From Pseudomonadota bacterium (GTDB lineage: Bacteria > Pseudomonadota > Alphaproteobacteria > Rhizobiales > Beijerinckiaceae), in the NCBI GenBank assembly GCA_020161575.1, contig JAIUNR010000004.1, positions 62,001 through 126,000 of the forward strand: a stretch of DNA of 64,000 bases, written 5' to 3'. The position numbers and the translations under genes are program-made. Shown here piece after piece: positions 57,560-64,000 of the stretch; the first letter of the stretch is position 1; each line of letters starts with the position of its first letter. The notes below the pieces were generated by a model. The model did no database searches, had not been told where the DNA came from, and was given only the letters and a program-made list of their open reading frames with translations.

Positions 57560-59218
57560 TTATTCGGCCGGGACGAGCGCGGGCTTGGCGGCGTCGAGCG
57601 GCTCAGCCGCCTCGCCGGACCGGATCGTCATCACGATGTTGTAGGCCATGATCAGCGAGCCCACGACAAACATGGCTCCTCCGAGTGCACGGATCACGTA
57701 GAAGGGATGCATGGCCTCGACCGTCTCGATGAAGGAATATTCGAGGAAGCCAAGCGCCGTGTAAGCGCGCCACATCAGACCCTGCATGATGCCCGCAACC
57801 CACATCGCCGAGATGTAGACAACGATGCCGAGCGTCGCGATCCAGAAATGCCAGTTCACGAGACGGTCCGAATAAAGACCCTTCTTGTTCCAGAGCCATG
57901 GCACCAAGCAGTAGATCGCGCCAAAGGACACGAAGCCGACCCAGCCCAGCGCACCGGAATGCACATGGCCGATCGTCCAGTCCGTATAGTGGCTGAGCGA
58001 GTTCACGGCCTTGATCGACATCATCGGCCCCTCGAAGGTCGACATACCGTAGAAGGCGACCGAAACCACCATCATGCGCAGCACCGGGTCGGTCCTGAGT
58101 TTGTCCCAGGCGCCCGAGAGGGTCATCAGGCCGTTGATCATGCCGCCCCAGGAGGGCATCCACAGCATCACCGAGAAGGTCATGCCCAGCGTCTGCGCCC
58201 AATCCGGCAGCGCCGTATAGTGCAGATGATGCGGTCCGGCCCAGATATAGAGGAAGATCAGCGCCCAGAAATGGATGATCGAGAGCCGGTAGGAATAGAC
58301 CGGACGATCAACCCGCTTGGGAATGAAGTAATACATGATGCCGAGGAAGCCGGCCGTGAGGAAGAAGCCCACAGCGTTATGGCCATACCACCACTGGAAC
58401 ATGGCATCCTGCACGCCCGACCAGACGATGTAGCTCTTCGGCGAGAAGATCGACACCGGCACAGCCGCGTTATTGCCCAGATGCAGGACAGCGATGGTCA
58501 GGATAAAGGCGAGATAGAACCAGTTCGCCACATAGATATGCGGCTCCTTGCGCTTCCAGAGGGTCGCGAGGAATACGAAAAGATACGCCACCCACACGAT
58601 GGTGAGCCAGAGATCGGCATACCATTCCGGCTCCGCGTATTCCTTCGATTGCGTGATGCCGAGCAGGTAGCCCGTGCCCGCGATCACGATGAAGAGGTTG
58701 TAGCCAAGCACCACGAACCAGGGCGAGACATCTCCGGCGAGGCGTGCGCGGGACGTGCGCTGAACCACGTAGAGCGAGGTCGCGAGCAGGACGTTGCCGC
58801 CGAAGGCGAAAATCACCGCGGAAGTGTGCAGCGGCCGCAGGCGACCGAAATTGATCCAGGGCAGGTCAAAATTGAGCGCCGGGTAGGCGAGCTGAAGCGC
58901 GATGATCAGCCCGACAAGAAAGCCCGCCACGCCCCAGAAGAGCGACGCAAGGGTCGCGAATTTCACGGGACCCATATTGTAGTTGGGCTTTCCGTTGATT
59001 TCCTGTGCAGCGACGGCCGGCACATTGGCCGCCGCGCGCTTGCCCAGAGCAATCACGCCGGCGATGCCCGCCAGCGCGAAGACATAGGCATGAAAGGCAT
59101 AGCCAGGATCCGTGGCCTTGGAGGCGACGAATAGTGAAAATACGGCGAGCGCTGCCGACGCGATCGCCCAGGCGACCTCGTTCGCGCTCATCGAACGGTA
59201 TGTTGCATTTGTGCTCAT
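57560..59218 (-). CDS. ccoN: cbb3-type cytochrome c oxidase subunit I (CcoN)
   Basis: CcoN is the catalytic haem-copper subunit that reduces oxygen with high affinity and pumps protons. The 552-residue protein has about 12-14 membrane segments, [34 protein letters not shown] (copper-site His), [17 protein letters not shown] and [11 protein letters not shown]. The ATG at 59218 has AAGGA about eight bases upstream; frame before it is not conserved. An Fnr-type box lies 119 bases upstream. Confidence 0.96.
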   Translation of the reverse strand: MSTNATYRSMSANEVAWAIASAALAVFSLFVASKATDPGYAFHAYVFALAGIAGVIALGKRAAANVPAVAAQEINGKPNYNMGPVKFATLASLFWGVAGFLVGLIIALQLAYPALNFDLPWINFGRLRPLHTSAVIFAFGGNVLLATSLYVVQRTSRARLAGDVSPWFVVLGYNLFIVIAGTGYLLGITQSKEYAEPEWYADLWLTIVWVAYLFVFLATLWKRKEPHIYVANWFYLAFILTIAVLHLGNNAAVPVSIFSPKSYIVWSGVQDAMFQWWYGHNAVGFFLTAGFLGIMYYFIPKRVDRPVYSYRLSIIHFWALIFLYIWAGPHHLHYTALPDWAQTLGMTFSVMLWMPSWGGMINGLMTLSGAWDKLRTDPVLRMMVVSVAFYGMSTFEGPMMSIKAVNSLSHYTDWTIGHVHSGALGWVGFVSFGAIYCLVPWLWNKKGLYSDRLVNWHFWIATLGIVVYISAMWVAGIMQGLMWRAYTALGFLEYSFIETVEAMHPFYVIRALGGAMFVVGSLIMAYNIVMTIRSGEAAEPLDAAKPALVPAE

Positions 59219-59336
59219 GCGTCTGGATCCTTTGCCCCTGGCTCCTTCGCTATCGCCGGTTATCCGACGAACGACTTCAACCGTCGAAACGGCCTTTACC
59301 CTTATTCCACCATGGAACTGCGGCGCACAATCGGCC

Positions 59337-59350
59337 TTGACGCAAATCAA
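59337..59350. promoter_or_regulatory. Fnr/FixK-type binding site upstream of ccoN
   Basis: TTGAC-GCAA-ATCAA (on the ccoN strand TTGAT-TTGC-GTCAA) matches the Fnr/FixK pattern TTGAT-N4-ATCAA at 9 of 10 positions. It lies in the gap between the Fnr-type gene and ccoN and fits oxygen-controlled expression of the oxidase operon. Confidence 0.72.
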
Positions 59351-59409
59351 GTCCCGCCGTTTCTCGGCCGGCTTCCGCACCCAACCACGATCAAGCCGGC
59401 TCGGAAGCC

Positions 59410-60147
59410 TCAGCCCCCTGCCAGTTCGGTGATCCGCGCGACGTCAAGCAGTCGAATCCCGTCCGGGACCACAACAACGAGCTTTTCACGCGCGAGTTTA
59501 GAAATCGTACGGCTGACCGTTTCAATCGTCAGGCCGAGATAATCTGCGATATCGGAACGACTCATCGGCAGCGGAATGGTGACCGAGCAGGTCATGACAC
59601 GGGAAAGCCGCGCGCGATGGCTAAGCAGAAAGGCCGCGACGCGCTCCTCGGCGTTGCGACGCCCAAGCAAAACCATCTGATCCTGCGAGAAGTGCAGCTC
59701 ACGTCCGGCAATCTGATGCAGCTTGCGCAGCAGATGAGGCTTCTCGTCCACCATGGTCACGAAGGAGGAGCGCGGAATACGGCAGAAGCGCACCGCGTCA
59801 ACCGCCTCGGCGCAGACATCATAGGTCTCGTCCAGCGCGACGCCGAGAAAGTCACCCTTGATCGCAAATCCGGTAATCTGGCGGCGACCATCGGGCAGGA
59901 GGCGGAAAAGACGGATGGTTCCTTCGGAGACGGAGAAAACGAAATCAGCTTTCTGGCCCTGTTCGAAGAGCAACGTCTTCGCGGGCGCGCCGCGATGCTG
60001 GACCACGTGATCGAAGGTAACCAGCTCTTCGGTGCCAAGCGCGGCGCAGACGGAGAGATGACGGGAGGTGCAGGTCGAACAATTCGGCGTATGCGGCGAG
60101 CAGATCAGATCCCCATCTTTCACCGTTTCGCGCAACGTGATGCCCAT
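59410..60147 (-). CDS. fnrN: Crp/Fnr-family regulator with N-terminal cysteine cluster (FnrN/FixK-like)
   Basis: The 245-residue protein has cysteines C16, C23, C26 and C34 before a cyclic-nucleotide-type sensor domain with C112, and a C-terminal helix-turn-helix ([24 protein letters not shown]) whose E209, S212 and R213 match the Fnr recognition pattern. The cysteines suggest an oxygen-labile iron-sulfur cluster as in Fnr and FnrN. It probably activates the cbb3 operon from the box upstream of ccoN. It is upstream of ccoN on the same strand, and no full box was seen before its own start. Confidence 0.88.
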   Translation of the reverse strand: MGITLRETVKDGDLICSPHTPNCSTCTSRHLSVCAALGTEELVTFDHVVQHRGAPAKTLLFEQGQKADFVFSVSEGTIRLFRLLPDGRRQITGFAIKGDFLGVALDETYDVCAEAVDAVRFCRIPRSSFVTMVDEKPHLLRKLHQIAGRELHFSQDQMVLLGRRNAEERVAAFLLSHRARLSRVMTCSVTIPLPMSRSDIADYLGLTIETVSRTISKLAREKLVVVVPDGIRLLDVARITELAGG

Positions 60148-60284
60148 GATTTCCCGTGCTCAAAAGGTGCAACGCTTCTCGCCGGTTCAACCCAGCATTT
60201 ATGATGGCACCATGTCGCCGTTCGGGCTTTGATGCAAGCGAGAAGCGCGCAGTTCCGCCTTGTTCCTAGGGCATGGCCAAGCTC

Positions 60285-61340
60285 TCAAGACACAGCCAAT
60301 CGTCGCCCCGTCGCTGGATCGAAGAAGTGGAGGTTGTGCCGCTCGGCCACCGCCGTGACGCGCTCTCCTATCTGCTGCTCGGCCTTCCCGGCAACCCGCA
60401 CGATGACTTCCCTGCCGCGCCCATCAAGGGCACCGTAAAGATAGGTCTCGGCGCCAACCATCTCGATCGCCGTGATCTGCATCGAGATGCCAAGCGGCGC
60501 GGGGGTGCCGACAGGCGCCAACTCGAAATGCTCCGGCCGGATTCCGACAATCACCGGCGCGACCGGCCGATTTTCGAGTGCAAGCCCCGCGACTCCCCCT
60601 TCCGGCAACTCGATCAGGTTCATGGGGGGCGCGCCGATGAAGCCGGCGACGAAAACCGTTTCAGGCCGCTCATAAAGCTGCAAGGGCGGGCCGACCTGTT
60701 CGATATTCCCCTTGTTCATCACCACCAGCATATCGGCGAGCGTCATCGCCTCGAGCTGGTCATGAGTCACGTAGATCGAGGTAATACCGAGCGTGCGCTG
60801 AAGCTTCTTGATCTCGACGCGCATCTGGATGCGCAACTTGGCGTCGAGGTTGGAAAGCGGCTCGTCGAACAGAAACACCCGCGGCTTTCGCACGATCGCG
60901 CGTCCCATCGCCACGCGCTGGCGCTGCCCGCCGGAGAGCTGTCGCGGCTTGCGGTCAAGGAGATGGCCGATCTCGAGAATACGTGCCGCCTCCTGCACGC
61001 GCGCCTCGATTTCCGGCTTCGGCGTCTTCCGGTTTCTGAGCCCGTAGGCCATGTTGTCGTAAACGCTCATATGCGGGTAGAGCGCGTAATTCTGGAACAC
61101 CATCGCGATGTCCCGCTCGGAAGGGTCGAGGTCATTGACCGCGCGGTCGCCGATCGAAATCTCGCCCGAGGTGATCGTTTCCAGCCCGGCGACCATCCGC
61201 AAAAGCGTCGATTTGCCGCAGCCCGACGGGCCGACCAGCACGCAAAAGGCACCGTCTGGAATGTCGAAGGCGATGTCGCGCAGGGCCTCGACACCGCCGG
61301 CATAGATTTTCCCGACCTTGCGGAGATGGACGTTGTTCAT
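60285..61340 (-). CDS. ugpC: sn-Glycerol-3-phosphate ABC transporter ATPase
   Basis: This ATPase powers uptake of glycerol-3-phosphate and its diesters. The 351-residue protein has Walker [14 protein letters not shown], signature [16 protein letters not shown], Walker [17 protein letters not shown], and a C-terminal MalK/UgpC-type regulatory domain ([11 protein letters not shown]). Its start overlaps the ugpE stop by 4 bases. It is the last gene of the ugp operon. Confidence 0.93.
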   Translation of the reverse strand: MNNVHLRKVGKIYAGGVEALRDIAFDIPDGAFCVLVGPSGCGKSTLLRMVAGLETITSGEISIGDRAVNDLDPSERDIAMVFQNYALYPHMSVYDNMAYGLRNRKTPKPEIEARVQEAARILEIGHLLDRKPRQLSGGQRQRVAMGRAIVRKPRVFLFDEPLSNLDAKLRIQMRVEIKKLQRTLGITSIYVTHDQLEAMTLADMLVVMNKGNIEQVGPPLQLYERPETVFVAGFIGAPPMNLIELPEGGVAGLALENRPVAPVIVGIRPEHFELAPVGTPAPLGISMQITAIEMVGAETYLYGALDGRGREVIVRVAGKAEQQIGERVTAVAERHNLHFFDPATGRRLAVS

Positions 61341-62185
61341 TTTTCAGTCTCCGTCAGGCCCTTCACGAAAAGCTTCTGCATCGCCACCACCACGATGACA
61401 GGCGGCAGCATCGCCAGCACGGCCGTTGCCATGGCGATCTGCCATTCGGTGAGCGCATCCTGGGTCACGATCATCTTCTTGATGCCGATCACGATGGTCT
61501 GCATGTTGTCGCTGGTGGTGATCAGCAGCGGCCAGAGATACTGGTTCCAGCCATAGATGAACTGGATCACGAACATCGCGGCGACCGAGGTGATCGAGAG
61601 CGGCACCAGTGTATCGACGAAGAACTTCATCGGCCCGGCGCCGTCGATGCGCGAGGCTTCGACCAGCTCGTCCGGCACGGTCATGAAAAACTGGCGGAAC
61701 AGCAACGTCGCCGTCGCCGAGGCGATGAGCGGGATTGTCAGCCCGGCATAGGTATCCAGCAGCCTCAGATCCGCTACGATCTTGTAGGTCGGGTAGATGC
61801 GCACTTCCACGGGCAGCATCAGGGTGATGAAAATCGTCCAGAACGCCGCCATGCGGAAGGGGAAGCGGAAATAAACAACCGCGAAGGCCGAGATCAGTGA
61901 GATCGCGATCTTTCCGATCGCGATGCACATCGCCATCACGAAGGAGTTCAGCATCATGATGCCAACCGGCTCTCGGGTCGTCTTCGCCGTGCCGATGAAG
62001 ATCGTGCGATAATAATTCTCCAGGAAATGCGGCCCCGGCCACAACGGCATCTGGCCGTTGGAGATCGTCGCCGCGTCCCAGGTGGAAGCCACAAACGCGA
62101 TATAAACCGGAAACGCGATAATGATCACGCCCAGCGCAAGGATGAAATGCGGCACGATATCGAGAAGCGAGCGTCGCTGGACCAT
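61337..62185 (-). CDS. ugpE: sn-Glycerol-3-phosphate ABC transporter permease UgpE
   Basis: The 282-residue inner-membrane permease has six hydrophobic segments (first [22 protein letters not shown]) and the EAA loop [17 protein letters not shown] that contacts UgpC. The ATG at 62185 is chosen because the permease fold starts at once ([15 protein letters not shown]); longer frame upstream lacks similarity. It is 64 bases after ugpA. Confidence 0.93.
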   Translation of the reverse strand: MVQRRSLLDIVPHFILALGVIIIAFPVYIAFVASTWDAATISNGQMPLWPGPHFLENYYRTIFIGTAKTTREPVGIMMLNSFVMAMCIAIGKIAISLISAFAVVYFRFPFRMAAFWTIFITLMLPVEVRIYPTYKIVADLRLLDTYAGLTIPLIASATATLLFRQFFMTVPDELVEASRIDGAGPMKFFVDTLVPLSITSVAAMFVIQFIYGWNQYLWPLLITTSDNMQTIVIGIKKMIVTQDALTEWQIAMATAVLAMLPPVIVVVAMQKLFVKGLTETEK

Positions 62186-62249
62186 TACAGACCCCGCGGC
62201 GAAATCTTGATGCGAAGCGGCTTCAACCGCGCGTGATGCCGCTTTGCCA

Positions 62250-63131
62250 TCAATACTGCACCTTCTTCTCGACATACCGGAACTGGATCGCCGTCAGGCC
62301 GATCACGATGAGCATCAGGATGACGCTCTGCGCCGCCGAGCCGCCGAGATCCGCCCCGAGCTTGCCGTCGTGATAGACCTTGTAGACCAGCGTCTGCGTG
62401 GCTTTCGCCGGCCCGCCGCCGGTGGTTGCATCGATGATCCCGAAGGTTTCGAAGAAAACATAGACGACATTCACCACCAGCAGGAAAAAGGTCGTCGGCG
62501 AGAGCAACGGGAAGGTAATGGTCCAGAAACGGCGCATCGGCGAAGCCCCGTCGATCGCCGAGGCCTCGATCACCGATTTCGGAATCGCCTGCAATCCGGC
62601 GAGGAAGAAGAGGAAGTTATAGGCGATCTTCTTCCAGGTCGCCGCCATCACCACCAGCGTGAAGGCGTGATCCGGGTTCAGGACGGGATTCCAGTCGACC
62701 CCGAGCGCGCGGATCGCATGGCTGACCAGCCCGAGCGAGGGCTGGAACATGAAAAGCCACAGCACGCCCGCGATGGCCGGCGCCACGGCATAGGGCCAGA
62801 TCAGCATCGTCTTGTAGCCCGAGGCGAACTTGATGTGCTTGTCCGCCTGCACCGCCAGAAGCAGCGCAAGGGAAAGCGAGAGGAAAGCCACCAAAGCCGA
62901 GAAAGTGAGCGTGATCGCAAGCGTGCGGTAGTAATCGGGCTTGGAAAGCAGGATCTGGTAATTCTCAAACCAGACGAACTGGGTTGAAAGGCCGAACGCA
63001 TCCTCGATCAGGAAGCTCTGCCAGACCGCCTGCCCCGCCGGCCAGTAGAAAAAGACCAGTGTGATCAGCAGTTGCGGGGCAAGCAGCATATAGGGCAGCA
63101 GCCTGCCGTTGAAAGTAACGCGCTTTTCCAT
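62250..63131 (-). CDS. ugpA: sn-Glycerol-3-phosphate ABC transporter permease UgpA
   Basis: The 293-residue permease closely follows known UgpA proteins: [23 protein letters not shown] at the start, [46 protein letters not shown] (EAA loop) and [11 protein letters not shown] at the end. It pairs with UgpE. A hairpin separates it from ugpB. Confidence 0.94.
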   Translation of the reverse strand: MEKRVTFNGRLLPYMLLAPQLLITLVFFYWPAGQAVWQSFLIEDAFGLSTQFVWFENYQILLSKPDYYRTLAITLTFSALVAFLSLSLALLLAVQADKHIKFASGYKTMLIWPYAVAPAIAGVLWLFMFQPSLGLVSHAIRALGVDWNPVLNPDHAFTLVVMAATWKKIAYNFLFFLAGLQAIPKSVIEASAIDGASPMRRFWTITFPLLSPTTFFLLVVNVVYVFFETFGIIDATTGGGPAKATQTLVYKVYHDGKLGADLGGSAAQSVILMLIVIGLTAIQFRYVEKKVQY

Positions 63132-63155
63132 TCTGCCCCGCTCCTGGAGAGAAAA

Positions 63156-63178
63156 CCGGGCAGCATCCTGCTGCCCGG
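63156..63178 (-). terminator. Hairpin between ugpB and ugpA (partial terminator)
   Basis: CCGGGCAGCA at 63156-63165 pairs perfectly with 63169-63178 across a 3-base loop. On the ugpB strand it begins about 11 bases after the ugpB stop and is followed by TTTT. Such hairpins after binding-protein genes usually reduce read-through into the permease genes or protect the upstream message. Confidence 0.65.
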
Positions 63179-63188
63179 CACGTCAAGA

Positions 63189-64000
63189 TCAGCGGGTTAC
63201 CGTGCGCTCGAAGGCGCGCAGCATCTCGTTGCCGCGCTTGACCGCCTCGTCGAGCGCCTGCTGGGCCGTCTTCTTGCCGGCGAGGGCGGCCTCGATTTCC
63301 TCGGCCCAGACATCGCGCATCTGCACCATGTTACCGAGGCGCAGGCCACGCGAATTCTCCGTCGGCTCCTTGTTGGTGAGCTGGAGGATCGGTGTTTCGA
63401 GATAGGGGTTGTTCTTGTAGAACCCGTCAGCCTTCACCTTCTCGTATGCCGCCTTGGTGATCGGGAGATAGCCCGATTCCGTGTGCAGGCGCGCCTGACG
63501 ACCGGTATCCGAGAGGAAGGCGAAGAACTTGGCGACACCCTTGTATTCATCGGCCTTCTTGCCGCCCATCACCCAGAGCGAGGCACCGCCGAGCGTAGAG
63601 TTCTGCGGCGCACCCGCAGCATCGGGGTAATAGGGCATCGGCGCGTTGGACCATTCAAACTTCGCGTTGGCCTTCACGTTGCCATAGAAACCCGAGGAAG
63701 TGAGCATGATCGCGCATTCGCCGGAAGTGAACCGCCCTTCGCCGGTATTGGTGCGGCCGGAATAATCGAAGGTTTTGTCCTTCTGAAGCTCGATCAGGTT
63801 GTTCAGATGCTTCACGTGCAGAGGCGAATTGAACTTCAGCTCGGTATCAAACCCGTCGATCCCGTTCGCCTTGGTCGCCAGCGGCACGTTATGCCACACC
63901 GAGAATTGCTCGATATTGAGCCAGGTGATCCAGGCCGAGGCGAAGCCGCATTTGTCATGGCCCGCGGCCTTGAGCTTCTTGGCGGCCTCGAACACTTCCG
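63189..64000 (-). CDS. ugpB: sn-Glycerol-3-phosphate-binding protein UgpB (C-terminal part, cut by window edge)
   Basis: The frame is open to the right edge, so only about the last 270 residues are present, without the signal peptide. The visible part matches periplasmic UgpB: KCGFASAWITWLNIEQFSVWH, GECAIMLTSSGFYGN, STLGGASLWVMGGK, ARLHTESGYLPIT and the closing domain with RGLRLGNMVQMRDVW. It delivers glycerol-3-phosphate to UgpAE and is the first gene of the operon. The promoter lies outside the window. Confidence 0.93.
   Translation of the reverse strand, partial: EVFEAAKKLKAAGHDKCGFASAWITWLNIEQFSVWHNVPLATKANGIDGFDTELKFNSPLHVKHLNNLIELQKDKTFDYSGRTNTGEGRFTSGECAIMLTSSGFYGNVKANAKFEWSNAPMPYYPDAAGAPQNSTLGGASLWVMGGKKADEYKGVAKFFAFLSDTGRQARLHTESGYLPITKAAYEKVKADGFYKNNPYLETPILQLTNKEPTENSRGLRLGNMVQMRDVWAEEIEAALAGKKTAQQALDEAVKRGNEMLRAFERTVTR

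Overview
The window is a GC-rich, gene-dense stretch of a bacterial chromosome. Its protein families and gene neighbourhoods point to an alphaproteobacterium, most likely in the Hyphomicrobiales (Rhizobiales): lysC-ptsP-prfA-prmC-DUF4167-clpB, ftsE-ftsX, hpt next to a CpdR-type regulator, accA/xerD/aroK/aroB, secA opposite a parvulin, a NdvA-like glucan exporter and a ccoNOQPGHIS cluster beside an Fnr/FixK-type regulator. The genus cannot be named from this sequence. I saw no rRNA, tRNA, CRISPR array, insertion sequence or prophage. Almost every gene is a recognisable housekeeping or respiratory gene.

Layout. 1-7.7 kb: glyoxalase II, metX-metW (methionine), then chorismate mutase, hisC and tyrC (aromatic amino acids/histidine). 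7.7-14.1 kb: ChaC, an acyltransferase, YdcF, ftsX-ftsE; divergently a zinc-ribbon protein, hpt and cpdR; then TspO. 14-25.5 kb: a DMT exporter, clpB, a MOSC protein, DUF4167, prmC-prfA, ptsP and lysC. 25.5-33.2 kb: ubiG, a comF-grxC-amidase-DUF1178 run, an NDUFAF5-like methyltransferase, a lone Flp pilin, mutT-argJ, a PAS protein and a parvulin. 33.2-42.7 kb: secA, an unassigned methyltransferase-like gene, an L,D-transpeptidase, accA, xerD, aroK-aroB. 42.7-51.1 kb: a globin-coupled sensor, a MOSC protein, a glucan ABC exporter, a motA/motB-like pair, a CAP-domain lipoprotein and a large MscS-type channel. 51.2-60.2 kb: the complete cbb3 oxidase structural and assembly operon (ccoN to ccoS) and its probable Fnr-type regulator. 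60.3-64 kb: ugpB-A-E-C glycerol-3-phosphate uptake, with ugpB cut by the window edge.

The most unusual structure lies at 42.6-44.7 kb. Downstream of a globin-coupled chemoreceptor-like gene is a scar made of a copy of the 3' end of the glucan exporter gene joined to a copy of the 3' end of aroB. The join falls exactly at an 8-bp sequence (CGCGCGGC) present in both genes. This is what is expected if the sensor gene arrived on a fragment that recombined homologously in aroB and closed by microhomology at its other end, or if a tandem duplication was followed by loss. No wholly new multi-gene system is evident.

Regulatory features that can be supported include a near-perfect sigma70 promoter for secA, a good promoter for lysC, an Fnr/FixK box upstream of ccoN, a bidirectional terminator between the gene after secA and the L,D-transpeptidase gene, and several inverted repeats of unknown role.
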